A stretch of 64,000 nucleotides of DNA from Chloroflexia bacterium SDU3-3 (GCA_009268125.1 WBOU01000011.1:124001-188000), one strand, 5' to 3'. Shown: positions 18,878 through 27,412, counted from the stretch's first letter. The notes: generated by a model not told the origin, from the sequence alone. A program made the numbers and translations.

Positions 18878-20335
18878 TTGAACACGTTCCGCATGTGGCG
18901 CGGGGCCGCCCTGATCGCAGGGCTGCTGGCCGCGCTCCCGCTTGGCGCACACGCCGCCGCGCCACCCTTCCAGGCCGCAGCGCTCAACCCCAGCGCCCAC
19001 CACTTCCACGACGCCTACTACATGCTCCAGCACAACACCTACGACTACGGCAGCACGCTCACCAGCTGGCTCGACCAGGGCTTCCGCTCGCTGGAGCTGG
19101 ATGTGATCGACAAGGAGGACTGGGAGAACGACGCCAACGGCCCCTATGTAAGCCACGACAGCGGCGCGGGCAACAAGAACTGCTCGGGCAGCCCCGATCG
19201 GCTGGGCCACTGCCTGGGCGACGTGGCCAGCTGGCTGGCCGCGCACCCCGGCGAGGGGCCGCTGCTGGTGTTCATCGACATGAAGGCCTCGTGGGACCCG
19301 GCCAGCGCCTGGAACGACGACGAGGTGGCCATGCTGGATGACAAGGTGCGCAGCATCCTGGGCAGCCGCATGTACACCGGCGGCGACCTCTACCAGTACG
19401 CCACAGGCGCGGCCTACACCGGCAGCGGCAAGAGCCTGCGCCAGGCCGTGAGCGAGCGCGGCTGGCCGCTGCTGGCCGACATGAAGGGCAAGGTGGTGGT
19501 GGCCTACACCGGCGGCAAGATCGGGCTGGCCAACCAGACCCAGGGCAACGGCATCACCGTGATCGCCGCCCAGTCGCCCAAGCGCCTGCCCTACGGCTTC
19601 TTCTGCCCCGACGTAGAGGGCAACCCCGACGAGCTGAACCCCGGCGGCACCACCGACGGCATCTCCAGCGCCATCTCGCAGTACCTGGTGTGCAGCAACA
19701 TGGCCGCGATCGACAACGGCCAGGTAACGATGAACCGCGCCGCCCAGCACCACCAGATCCTGCACATCTGGGGCGACCACGTCTACAGCACCGACTCGTT
19801 CGTGTACAACTATGTGGCGGTGGCCCACGGCGTCAGCGCGGTTGGCCGCGACAGCAGCCCCAGCGACACCTTCGGCGGGGCCATCCCGCCGGTGGGCGTG
19901 CGCCGCTCGCTGCCGGGCTACTTCGAGCTGCGCCCGCAGAGCAGCCCCAGCATGTGCATGGATGTGAGCGGCTCGGGCGGCAGCAACGGCACAGCCATCG
20001 TGCTGAAGGCCTGCGCGGGCAGCAGCAACCAGCGCTTCGTCTACACCGCCGAGGGCCAGCTGCGCCCCCAGCATGCCGGAACCCTCTGCGCCGACATCAA
20101 GGGCGGCTCGGCGGGCAATGGGAAAAATGTGCACCTGTGGGACTGCGACGGCGGCAACAGCGAGAAGTGGCTGATCACTAGCTCCGGCAGCTTCCAGAGC
20201 TACGACAGCCAGAGCTACTGCCTGGAGGCGGGCGGCAGCAGCGGCGCGCAGTTTGTGACCAAGGCGTGCAGCGGTGGCAGCGCCCAGAAGTTCAACCTCA
20301 ACGCGGTGAGCGACTGGGTGCAGTCCTCGTTCTAG
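18878..20335 (+). CDS. Secreted PI-PLC-like phosphodiesterase with ricin B lectin domain
   Basis: The start is placed at TTG 18878 because AGGAGG lies seven bases upstream. It gives a proper signal peptide (MNTFRMWRGAALIAGLLAAL...AHA). Starting at the ATG at 18818 would put 20 extra residues before it. The catalytic domain (about residues 40-340) has the two histidines of the phosphatidylinositol-specific phospholipase C X-box, H52 in LQHNTYDYG and H93 in VSHDSG, plus GFRSLELDV. The C-terminal 130 residues are a ricin-type lectin with three repeats ending NQRF, SEKW and AQKF. The product should cleave phosphoinositide-like or glycosyl-phospholipids outside the cell. Confidence 0.88.
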   Translation: MNTFRMWRGAALIAGLLAALPLGAHAAAPPFQAAALNPSAHHFHDAYYMLQHNTYDYGSTLTSWLDQGFRSLELDVIDKEDWENDANGPYVSHDSGAGNKNCSGSPDRLGHCLGDVASWLAAHPGEGPLLVFIDMKASWDPASAWNDDEVAMLDDKVRSILGSRMYTGGDLYQYATGAAYTGSGKSLRQAVSERGWPLLADMKGKVVVAYTGGKIGLANQTQGNGITVIAAQSPKRLPYGFFCPDVEGNPDELNPGGTTDGISSAISQYLVCSNMAAIDNGQVTMNRAAQHHQILHIWGDHVYSTDSFVYNYVAVAHGVSAVGRDSSPSDTFGGAIPPVGVRRSLPGYFELRPQSSPSMCMDVSGSGGSNGTAIVLKACAGSSNQRFVYTAEGQLRPQHAGTLCADIKGGSAGNGKNVHLWDCDGGNSEKWLITSSGSFQSYDSQSYCLEAGGSSGAQFVTKACSGGSAQKFNLNAVSDWVQSSF

Positions 20336-20351
20336 CCCCAGTGCACGCAAA

Positions 20352-20385
20352 GGCGGCGGGGTCATGTTGACATGACCCCGCCGCC
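20352..20385. terminator. Bidirectional terminator/cruciform
   Basis: A perfect 16-bp stem (GGCGGCGGGGTCATGT and its complement) with a two-base spacer lies between the convergent genes ending at 20335 and 20411. Confidence 0.7.
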
Positions 20386-20410
20386 CATTTGAAATTGCGC
20401 GCCTGCGGCC

Positions 20411-20809
20411 CTAGCTTGGCCTCAACCCAGCAGCAGGCGCGCTCTTCACGCCCTGCATCGCCCAGGCCGCCAGCGCTACAAACCCCGCCTCGGCCACCAG
20501 CGAGAGCACGCCCAGCGGCTCCAGCCACGCATTCGGCTCGGCGGGGATGCCGGGCAGCCCCACCGTGCGGCTGGCAACATAGCCCACAAACGCACCGCCT
20601 GCCACCACCGTGCCCAGCCACCAGCCCCAGCGCTCGCCGCGCCACAGGCCCACCACGGCCACCAGCGCGCCGATGCCATTGGCCAAGAACAGCATACCCT
20701 TGTAGGTGGCCTCCTCGAACGAGTCCGGCGCGTCGACAAAGTGGATGAGGCCCGTCACCAGAATCAGGGCGATAGCCAGCAGGATGATCGGCTTCGACTG
20801 GGATCGCAT
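20411..20809 (-). CDS. Small membrane protein, four TM helices
   Basis: The 132-residue protein has hydrophobic segments at about residues 8-24, 38-56, 63-80 and 95-117. The first loop is acidic (DAPDSFEEATYKG) and the loop after the second helix has WRGERWGWW. The pattern resembles small integral proteins annotated only as hypothetical in actinobacterial and chloroflexal genomes. No functional residues are recognised. GGAG lies just upstream of the start. A dispersed-repeat region follows on its 5' side. Confidence 0.6.
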   Translation of the reverse strand: MRSQSKPIILLAIALILVTGLIHFVDAPDSFEEATYKGMLFLANGIGALVAVVGLWRGERWGWWLGTVVAGGAFVGYVASRTVGLPGIPAEPNAWLEPLGVLSLVAEAGFVALAAWAMQGVKSAPAAGLRPS

Positions 20810-20967
20810 GGGGTGCTCCTTGTGTGTTGGTTGGATAAAAAGGGGCGGTCATCTCAACTGCCTGTAGCATAGCAGCCCCAGCTAAAGCCAGCCTAAAGCC
20901 CAGCGAACGGGAATCTAAATGGCGCGTGCGCCGCGTGGATTCTCTACCGTCAAAACAAAGAAACCGG

Positions 20968-21040
20968 TTAACCACGAAGACACGAAGGCACGAAGATTTT
21001 TACCGCCAAGGCCCCAAGGCACGAAGGGAACGAAAGGGAA
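20968..21040 (+). repeat. CACGAAGG-type interspersed repeat
   Basis: TTAACCACGAAGACACGAAG and CCGCCAAGGCCCCAAGG-like units lie immediately before element copy 3. Confidence 0.75.
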
Positions 21041-21060
21041 TAGGGGATCGGAATCAGTTA

Positions 21061-21376
21061 CCCTACTCACCCGGCCCATGCGGCGAAGGTGCCGCTAGGG
21101 TCTTGATGGCCATATGCACGAACACCAGCCGCCAGGGAACGGCACGGGAACTCCTCAAATTGGGGGTTCGAAGGGGGCATAGCCCCCTCGCAGGGTTGCT
21201 AGGGGCTGGCCCCTAGCCGCCGCCCGCGTAGGGCACACACCCACCAACTAAAAACCACCATCATCATCGAAACCGCAACCGGTCGGCCCGACCGCGCAAC
21301 GCTCCAAGCATTGACTACGGTCGGCCCGCCCCAAAAATGACGCGGAAACCGCCCCAAAAGTGACACCATGTGAGGG
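21061..21376 (+). repeat. Dispersed hairpin-rich intergenic element, copy 3
   Basis: This is the most complete copy. It has CCCGGCCCATGCGGCGAAGG, GGCCATATGCACGAACACC, GGGGGCATAGCCCCC, CTAGGGGCTGGCCCCTAG, CCGGTCGGCCCGACCG, the AAGCATTGACTACGGTCGG segment and AAAAGTGACACCATGTGAGG. The 743-base spacer 20810-21552 holds only this copy and the short repeats on each side. Confidence 0.88.
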
Positions 21377-21404
21377 ACAAAACACCATGGGAAAAGAGCC
21401 TGAT

Positions 21405-21454
21405 GAACCACGAAGGCACGAAAATTTTCACCACCAAAACGCTAAGGGAAGAAA
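21405..21454 (+). repeat. CACGAAGG-type interspersed repeat
   Basis: GAACCACGAAGGCACGAA and CACCACCAAAACGCTAAGG follow copy 3, so here the short repeat lies on both sides of the element. Confidence 0.65.
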
Positions 21455-21552
21455 CGTGCGAGGAGCAAAGGTACGAACCTGCAAGAGGGGATGAACCAGC
21501 TTCAAAGAGGGGTGACATACGCGCAGTTCACGGTTGAGGGCTGTAGGTCTAC

Positions 21553-21645
21553 CTAGCACAGCGAGGTCAGGTGCTCGCGCAGCCCCTGGTCGGTATTGCC
21601 CTCGCCGATAAACACAAACGAGATACGAAGCGCCCGCGTGTTCAT
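21553..21645 (-). pseudogene. Truncated partner gene of the AAA ATPase
   Basis: The frame starts with ATG overlapping the ATPase stop as ATGA and encodes 30 residues, including LRISFVFIGEGNTDQGLREH, before a TAG. The start looks like the first strand of small partner proteins (V-x-x-GEG-T/S-D, TOPRIM/DUF4276-like) often encoded after such ATPases. The body is missing, so it is read as a broken remnant. The repeat region begins soon after the stop. Confidence 0.5.
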
Positions 21646-22534
21646 CGCCCGTGCTCCTGTGGCAGAATCCCCGGCAGTGCGATCTGCGCATTGGGCGGGT
21701 ATACCAAGTAGTCGATGATTGTGGCCTTTCCCACCGACATCTCACCCTCGCGCACTCGCCACGTGCCATCTAGCGGAAGACAGCGCAGGCTATGAGCGAT
21801 CCCGCCCTGCTCATCGCGCAGCTTCGCCTGCTGGGCAAACAGCAGATCATTGGGGTCTTGGATCTGCACAAACGATGGCGAATGGGTCGCCACAATCACC
21901 TGGCGCAGCGGGTTCTCATCCGATGGCCTCTGGCTGGTATCGACCGCCAGATCGTGCAGCAGCGCCGAGATCGCCTCGATCTTCGCGGGGTGGATACCAT
22001 TTTCTGGCTCTTCCATGCAGATCATACCCTGGCTCTCGGGGTCTTCCACCAAGATAGCAAGGGTCAGAAATCGCAGGGTGCCATCGGACAATGACGAGGC
22101 CGAATAGAACTGGCCATCATTTTCCTGCGCCTGAAGCGTAAGAAGCTGCCGCACCTGATCGACATCAACCCGCAGCGATTTTACCGCGATCAGCTTGGCC
22201 AGCCGATTGGCAATCCGGGCGTAGAGATCTTCGGGATCTTTACCGCGCTCGCGCTCGCGGTTGGCTAGGCGGAACAGCGTAGCGGGTAAATGGCCACCCC
22301 ACCCGAGCGGCGCTGAAAGAGATCGGCCAGATCATTATTTTCTTTGTCGCTATCCCGCACGCGCAGGGCCGCCTCCACCAGCGTGTGATCGGCCAGGAGG
22401 GAAAGAAAGCGGATCGCATCAAACAGGTTTGACTTACCCACGCCATTGGCACCAGCAATGCAGGTGAACGGGCCGAAATCTACGGCAAGCTCGACCAGAT
22501 TTTTAAATCCATCTACCTCGAGTCGTGTCAGCAT
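21642..22534 (-). pseudogene. AAA family ATPase (AAA_15/AAA_21, OLD-like), internally deleted and frameshifted
   Basis: The 5' part (from ATG 22534) encodes MLTRLEVDGFKN and Walker A GANGVGKSNL, and stops at 22265 after DLFQRRSGG. The 3' part, in another frame, resumes with HLPATLFRLAN and YARIANRLAKLI, then the signature SDGTLRFL, Walker B MICMEEPENGIHP and the H-loop VATHSPSF. In intact relatives the segment ending DLFQRRG and the GxHLPATL motif are separated by roughly 150-200 residues that are absent here. The junction near 22295 therefore combines a deletion and a frameshift. Relatives are chromosome or phage-defence ATPases. The promoter at 22608 still looks intact, which suggests recent decay. 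Confidence 0.8.
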
Positions 22535-22607
22535 AGGAGCCTCATCATGCTGGTGGGTTTCCTCTTCCCAAGGGTTCAAGTTGTCTTGATTGGCTTTAGT
22601 ATGCGCT

Positions 22608-22636
22608 AGAATACCATGCGCAACAATCCCGGTCAA
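22608..22636 (-). promoter_or_regulatory. Promoter of the AAA ATPase remnant
   Basis: On the minus strand TTGACC (22636-22631) and TATTCT (22613-22608) are separated by 17 bases, about 75 bases upstream of the ATPase ATG. Confidence 0.55.
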
Positions 22637-22686
22637 TGAAGCGCGCCCTTTGATTGGCTTCTCTTCTTCGTGACGGTCGTGCAAGC

Positions 22687-22930
22687 CCAAGCGACCATGG
22701 TGCAACCCCAAGCAGCCATGGTGCAACCCCAAGCAGCCATGGTGCAACCCCAAGCGACCATGGTGCAACCCCAAGCAGCCATGGTGCAACCCCGAGCAGC
22801 CATGGTGCAACCCCAAGCAGCCATGGTGCAACCCCAAGCAGCCATGGTGCAACCCCAAGCAGCCATGGTGCAACCCCAAGCAGCCATGGTGCAACCCCGA
22901 GCAGCCATGGTGCAACCCCAAGCAAAACCC
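22687..22930. repeat. Minisatellite, 21-bp period, 11 full copies plus a partial
   Basis: Eleven head-to-tail 21-base units (22687-22917) share the core AGCCATGGTGCAACC, with a partial twelfth unit after them. Units 1 and 4 have AAGCGACC instead of AAGCAGCC, and units 6 and 11 begin CCGAGC; the rest are identical. All six frames stay open through it (for example a seven-residue PQAAMVQ period), but none links to a gene. The array ends at the -35 box of the promoter at 22931. The 505-base spacer holds nothing else but two promoters. Confidence 0.95.
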
Positions 22931-22960
22931 TTGATTATTCTTATAAACTCGGCATACAAT
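22931..22960 (+). promoter_or_regulatory. Promoter of the coiled-coil gene at 23040
   Basis: TTGATT and TACAAT are separated by 18 bases, with AT-rich sequence around the -10. The 21-bp minisatellite directly abuts the -35 on its upstream side. Confidence 0.55.
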
Positions 22961-23039
22961 ACACCTAACATCTTTATGATGTCATACAAGCACAGAACTC
23001 ACCCCATCTAGTAATCGCCTATGGAATAGGAGAACGTGA

Positions 23040-23690
23040 ATGGGATCTTCCATCTCGCAAGCCGACCAGATCGCCACTGCCCAACAATCCTTCCTTGTCA
23101 TCCAGCGGGAGCCAGCGATCAAAGATCTGCTGGAGAGCGTGGGCTACACCGACGGCAGGCTAGAAAGCGACAAGGCCAGCTGCGACGCCGCCGCACAGGC
23201 TATCGAGCAGCAGGATGCCGCCCGCATGGATCAGATCAAAGCCTCCGAAAAGGTCACACAGCTGCGCGCCGAGGCCGAGGCCAAGTACAGCGCGCTGGCC
23301 ACCACGGTGCGCGCCGTGTTCCCCGCCGACAAGGCCCTGCACGAGAAGCTGGGCCTGCGCGGCACGCCCAGCCAGCAGCGCACGCAGAGCGGTTTCCTAC
23401 GCAAGGCCCGCGCCCTGTACGACGGCGTGCTGCACCAGCCCGACCTGCTGCCGCCGCTGGCGGAGGCGGGCTACGGCGGCGAGCGGCTGGCGGGCGAGCG
23501 GGCTGCGCTCGATGTGCTCCAGCAGGCCGACGCCGATCAGGAGGCGGCCAAGTTCCGCGCCCAGACGGCCACCGCCGAGCAGAAGCAGGCCCTGGCCGAG
23601 CTGCGCAGCCGCCGCAGCCGCTTCGCCAAGCTGGCCAAGCTGGCGCTGAAGGGCAACCCGCAGGCGCTGGCGGCGCTGGGCCTGCGCTAG
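23040..23690 (+). CDS. Helical coiled-coil hypothetical protein
   Basis: The start at 23040 has AGGAG upstream. The 216-residue protein is almost all helix, rich in Ala, Gln, Glu and Lys, with heptad-like runs at about residues 55-85 (EKVTQLRAEAEAKYSAL) and 165-195. There are no cysteine clusters, signal or membrane segments. I do not recognise a named family. The promoter upstream abuts the minisatellite and a clear terminator follows at 23716, so the gene appears to be a single transcription unit. Confidence 0.65.
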   Translation: MGSSISQADQIATAQQSFLVIQREPAIKDLLESVGYTDGRLESDKASCDAAAQAIEQQDAARMDQIKASEKVTQLRAEAEAKYSALATTVRAVFPADKALHEKLGLRGTPSQQRTQSGFLRKARALYDGVLHQPDLLPPLAEAGYGGERLAGERAALDVLQQADADQEAAKFRAQTATAEQKQALAELRSRRSRFAKLAKLALKGNPQALAALGLR

Positions 23691-23715
23691 GGCCGGGGCT
23701 AGCACGTGGGCGAGG

Positions 23716-23742
23716 GCGGGGCCGATAAGGCCCCGCTCTTTT
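23716..23742 (+). terminator. Intrinsic terminator
   Basis: An 8-bp perfect stem GCGGGGCC / GGCCCCGC with loop GATAA is followed by TCTTTT, 26 bases after the coiled-coil gene. Confidence 0.8.
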
Positions 23743-23871
23743 GCTGCCCTTGGCGGGGCTGCACAGGCGGCACCAATGTTCGGGAGGTCCGAGGCTTTTT
23801 CAGGTGCAAATGCGCGCTGCCGTTGGGTCAACCAAGCTGCGCTTTTGTCAATAGCGGTTCCTTGTGGTTGC

Positions 23872-23957
23872 TGGGTGGGTGCCCTGCGCGGGCGACGTCC
23901 GGGGGCCAGCCCCTCGGAACCCCACCAGGGGGCATCGCCCTCACATGGTGTCACTTT
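23872..23957 (-). repeat. Dispersed element, reversed and internally deleted fragment
   Basis: Read on the minus strand it contains the AAAGTGACACCATGTGAGGG end joined directly to GGGGGC...GGGGTTCC and the GGGGCTGGCCCCC arm. The middle hairpin section is missing. Confidence 0.7.
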
Positions 23958-24070
23958 CTTAGCCAGGGCGTCAGGATGCGGCAAGACCCGCAATCATGCG
24001 TGCCAGACTATGCACACCACCAGTTGCGCTCCCAGCAAGCAACCCGCCTCAACCCATGATCGCGCCGCGC

Positions 24071-24360
24071 CATCCCACCCCGCCCATGCGGCGAAGGTGC
24101 CGCTAAGGTCTTGATGGCCATATGCACGAATACCAGCCGCTAGGTAACAGCACGGGAACGGTCAACATTGGGGTTCGAAGGGGCAACGCCCCTCGCGGAG
24201 ATCCAAGGGCGCGGAGCCCTTGGTGCCGCCCGCATAGGGCATGCACCACCAGCCAAAAATGACCACTATCGACGAAGGCGCACCCAAGCCGAACGAATAC
24301 CAACGCACCGTTTCGCTCAAACGGCCTCGGAACACCCGATAAAGTGACACCATGTGAGGG
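24071..24360 (+). repeat. Dispersed hairpin-rich intergenic element, copy 4
   Basis: GCCCATGCGGCGAAGGTGCC, GGCCATATGCACGAATACC and AAAGTGACACCATGTGAGGG are well kept. The palindromic arms have changed in a compensated way: CAAGGGCGCGGAGCCCTTGG replaces the CTAGGGGC...GCCCCTAG arm while still pairing, which points to selection on or renewal of the hairpin. Confidence 0.8.
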
Positions 24361-24483
24361 GCATCGCCCCCTTGGAACCTCCCAATGTTGAGCGTTCCTA
24401 TACCGCTCGCTGGCAGCTGGTATTCGTGCATATGACCAGTTTGCACGAGTAGCACCTTCGCCGCATGGGCTGGGTTGAGTAAG
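24361..24483 (-). repeat. Dispersed element, reversed 5' half adjoining copy 4
   Basis: Read on the minus strand it runs from the CCCATGCGGCGAAGGTGC start through the TATGCACGAATACCAGC core to the GGGGGCGATGCCCC hairpin. It meets the end of copy 4 tail to tail, forming a large inverted arrangement. The 896-base spacer 23691-24586 holds only these elements and a terminator. Confidence 0.75.
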
Positions 24484-24586
24484 GCTGGCTTCTTCGTTTT
24501 CCCTTGCTAGTGATGGCTGCACGGCAGCGGCGGCGGGTGTGCGATAATGGGCGGCTGGGAGAGCATAGCACTAGAGGATCTGGACC

Positions 24587-26827
24587 ATGTACCGAGCCGT
24601 CGCCGCTGCCACGCCGCAGCTACACATCCCCCGCCGCGCCCGCCCCCTGCTGTGGGGGGCCTACCTGCTGCTGCTGTGCTGCGCCAGCCTGTGGGCGCTG
24701 GGACAGCAGGCCCCGGCGGCCACGCTGGATGCGGGCGGCGGGCTGTACCTGGGCGAGCAGGATGCGACCTCGGCCTACCGCTGGACCAGCTCGCAGGCTA
24801 CGTTTGCCATCGCACCCATGAGCCAGGCCAGCAGCGCAACGCTAACGCTGAGCCGCACGGCCTGGCCCGGCCAGCAGCGCACGCCGGTGACGCTGGGCAC
24901 CGACGCGGGCGCGCTGGCCCAGGTGGCGGTGGGCGATGCGCCGCGCATCATCCACCTGCTCATCCCCGCGCACAGCCGCCAGCTGGTGATCGGCAGCGAC
25001 GTGACGCGCCCGCCCGGCGGCGACTGGCGCTGGCTGGGTGTGCAGGTGCGCCAGATCGAGGTGCGGGGCTACGGGCTGCCGCTGGAGCGCGCGGCGCTGG
25101 CCGTGGCACTGGGGCTGGCCGGGCTGCTGGCCACCTGGGCCGTGGCTTGGTGCGCGCGGCGCGGCTACGGCTGGCTGGCCCTGGCCACGCTGGCGGGCCT
25201 GGCCACGCGGCTCTACGGCGTCACCTACTCGCCCGCCATGATGCACCGCGACGAGGTGGTGAGCATGGTGGACGCATGGTACCTATCGCGCACCGGCCAC
25301 GATCACCTGGGGCACCTGCTGCCGCTGGCCAGCTTCGAGGCCTACGGCGACTGGGTCTCGCCGCTGCTCACCTACGTGCAGCTGCCGTGGGTGGCGATCT
25401 TCGGGCCGAACCCGGCGGTGGTGCGGGTGGCGGTGGCGCTGTTCGGCACGCTGGCGGTGCCCGCCGCCTACGGGCTGGCCCGCGAGCTGCGGCTGCCCGC
25501 CGCCGCGCCGGTGGCGGCGCTGGTGGCCGCGCTCTCGCCCTGGCAGGTGTTCCTCAGCCGGGTGGCCATCCCGCCCGCGCTCATCCCCACCATGTTCACG
25601 CTGCTGCTGTGGGCGGCGGTGCGCTTCGTGCGGCGGGGCGGCGAGCGCGACGCGCTGCTGCTGGCGCTGGCGGGCGGCCTGGGCGTGTACGCCTACCCGA
25701 CCATGAAGATGGCGGTGCCGCTGGTGGGGCTGCTGGCGGTGGCGCTGGCGCTGCGCGCCCACGGCTGGAGGGCGGTGCTGCGCTGGCGGGCGGCGGCGCT
25801 GCTGCTGGCGCTGTGGCTGCCCTTCCTGGCCGACACGCTGCTGAACCCGGCCAGCGGCACGCGGCTCCAGTCGGTGGCGCTGCGGGCCGAGGGGCCGCTG
25901 GCCTGGCTGGCGGCGTGGTGGGCGGGCTACCGCTCGTACTTCGACCCGCGCATGTACTACGGCGACGGCGGCGGCATCCGCAAGATCATCCAGGCGGTGC
26001 CGGGCCACGGGCTGGCGCTGCTGGCCGAGGCCCCGCTGCTGCTGGGGCTGGCGCTGCTGCCGGTGCTGCGCGGCGGCCAGCGCCGCGCGGTGGAGCGCGG
26101 GCGGCCCTACGCGCTGCCCAGCTTCACGATCATCCTGCTGCTGCTGGGGCTGGCGCTGCTGGCCCCGCTGCCCGCCAGCCTCACCAAGGGCAGCCCGCAC
26201 ACCTTCCGCTCGGCCATGCTGGGGCCGGTGTACGCGCTGCTGGTGGGGGTGGGGGCCTCGCTGTGGTGGCAGGTGCTGGGGCGGCTCGGCCAGCGCCCGC
26301 TGGCGGCGGGGCTGCGCGGGGCGCTGGCGGCGCTGGTGGCGCTGGCGCTGCTGGCCCAGGGCGGCCAGTGGCTGCACACACTGAACACCAGCTACGCGCT
26401 CGACGCCAGCGACACCTGGTTCTACGCCGACGGCGAGTTCGACGCCATGCGCGACGTGGTGGCCCGCGCCCCCGGCTACGACGAGGTGTGGCTCGACATC
26501 GGCTCGATGGGCAGGCCCTACATCTTCCTGCTGGCCGCGCAGCCCATGGAGCCAACCGAGGTGCAGGCCCAGATGCAGATCGAGCGCGACCCGCCGCACG
26601 TCAACGCGATCACGCGCTTTGGCACGTACCGCTTTGTGAACTTCTCGCTTGACCCCAGCATCCCCAGCGACCTGCCGGTGGAGCGGGCCAGCATCATCCG
26701 CGATGCCAAGCCGGGCTACCTGGCGCAGCGCTGGGAGGTGGGCGGGCGGCGCATCCTGCTGGTGCGCGGCATGAAGACCAAGGTCGAGGGCGACACGGCG
26801 GGCGACGAGGAGGATGTCGAGCCGTAG
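24587..26827 (+). CDS. GT39/ArnT-like membrane glycosyltransferase
   Basis: The 746-residue protein has a first membrane helix at about residues 20-42, a periplasmic Ala/Gln-rich section to about 170, and about ten further helices to residue 600. The loop after the second helix carries MHRDEVVSMVDAWYLSRTG, with the acidic HRDE motif expected for the catalytic loop of polyprenyl-phosphate-sugar-dependent (GT-C, GT39/83) transferases. The C-terminal 120 residues are soluble and outside. Such enzymes move a sugar from a lipid carrier to a protein or lipid outside the membrane. GC is very high (Leu/Ala/Gly rich). Repeats flank both sides. Confidence 0.82.
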   Translation: MYRAVAAATPQLHIPRRARPLLWGAYLLLLCCASLWALGQQAPAATLDAGGGLYLGEQDATSAYRWTSSQATFAIAPMSQASSATLTLSRTAWPGQQRTPVTLGTDAGALAQVAVGDAPRIIHLLIPAHSRQLVIGSDVTRPPGGDWRWLGVQVRQIEVRGYGLPLERAALAVALGLAGLLATWAVAWCARRGYGWLALATLAGLATRLYGVTYSPAMMHRDEVVSMVDAWYLSRTGHDHLGHLLPLASFEAYGDWVSPLLTYVQLPWVAIFGPNPAVVRVAVALFGTLAVPAAYGLARELRLPAAAPVAALVAALSPWQVFLSRVAIPPALIPTMFTLLLWAAVRFVRRGGERDALLLALAGGLGVYAYPTMKMAVPLVGLLAVALALRAHGWRAVLRWRAAALLLALWLPFLADTLLNPASGTRLQSVALRAEGPLAWLAAWWAGYRSYFDPRMYYGDGGGIRKIIQAVPGHGLALLAEAPLLLGLALLPVLRGGQRRAVERGRPYALPSFTIILLLLGLALLAPLPASLTKGSPHTFRSAMLGPVYALLVGVGASLWWQVLGRLGQRPLAAGLRGALAALVALALLAQGGQWLHTLNTSYALDASDTWFYADGEFDAMRDVVARAPGYDEVWLDIGSMGRPYIFLLAAQPMEPTEVQAQMQIERDPPHVNAITRFGTYRFVNFSLDPSIPSDLPVERASIIRDAKPGYLAQRWEVGGRRILLVRGMKTKVEGDTAGDEEDVEP

Positions 26828-26908
26828 ACGTTATGTTCAGAGAGGTGCCCACCGCAATCAGCGTAGTCTTGACGAGATGGGCCGATCTCATGAAGGGCCA
26901 TTTCAGGC

Positions 26909-26999
26909 ATTCCTATGGCATTCGCTGGCTGCTGGCGTTCGTGCATATGGCCATCAGAGCGCTAGCGGCACCTTCGCCGCATGGGCCGGGTGGGTAGGG
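26909..26999 (-). repeat. Dispersed element, reversed 5' fragment
   Basis: On the minus strand it reads CCCACCCGGCCCATGCGGCG, AAGGTGCCGCTAGCG and GGCCATATGCACGAACGCC, then stops. The hairpin part of the element is absent. Confidence 0.75.
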
Positions 27000-27107
27000 C
27001 TGCCGCTCCCTGATTCCATACCAATGTGTTCCCTCAACAGGTGTTACTTTGTACGACGTTTCAAGGTTTTTTGGCACCCATCCCCGATCGCTTGGCGATG
27101 CACTGAT

Positions 27108-27239
27108 GCGCCGCGTTCATCGCAACACGACCCGATGAAGCGGCGCGGAGCGCATCGGAACGCGACGCTTCATCGTGCTCATCGAACGGCCCTCCGATGA
27201 GCACGATGAGTACGGCGTGGGCGGACACCAGGTCCGCCC
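27108..27239. other. Structured intergenic region with three consecutive hairpins
   Basis: Hairpin 1 pairs 27108-27122 with 27133-27146 (14 bp, one bulge, 10-base loop). Hairpin 2 pairs 27171-27184 with 27195-27208 (14 bp perfect, 10-base loop). Hairpin 3 pairs GGGCGGAC with GTCCGCCC (27219-27239). The first two share a CATCG...CGATG loop-closing end. It lies in a 706-base spacer (26828-27533) without any gene. Confidence 0.6.
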
Positions 27240-27350
27240 CTACGGCAATGATTCCGTCGTGCGCATGTCGACCTGCTCCCCGTGACAACCAGCGGTTATG
27301 TCCCGGCACGCGGGTTGGTACCATGTGCCGCACCCCAATGCCTCGCTCGA

Positions 27351-27412
27351 CAAAGTGACGCCATGTAAAAATTTGTCCCCTTGGTGTCTTGGAGTCTTGG
27401 TGGTAAATGGGT
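27351..27412 (-). repeat. Element end motif joined to reversed CACCAAGG-type repeat
   Basis: CAAAGTGACGCCATGTAAA matches the element's terminal motif in plus orientation. It runs into CCTTGGTGTCTTGGAGTCTTGG, the reverse of the CACCAAGG repeat. Confidence 0.6.

Noticed and set aside
22265-22921. Long minus-strand frame reading through the 21-bp array into the ATPase gene, giving a repeated LGLHHGC protein
   Set aside because: A 21-bp period keeps all frames open, so the length is trivial. The ATPase start at 22534 with its own promoter at 22608 lies downstream of the array, and no ribosome site precedes the repeat frame.
22687-22930. Plasmid or phage iteron origin
   Set aside because: The 21-bp units resemble iterons in length, but there is no replication initiator gene, AT-rich unwinding element or plasmid gene nearby.
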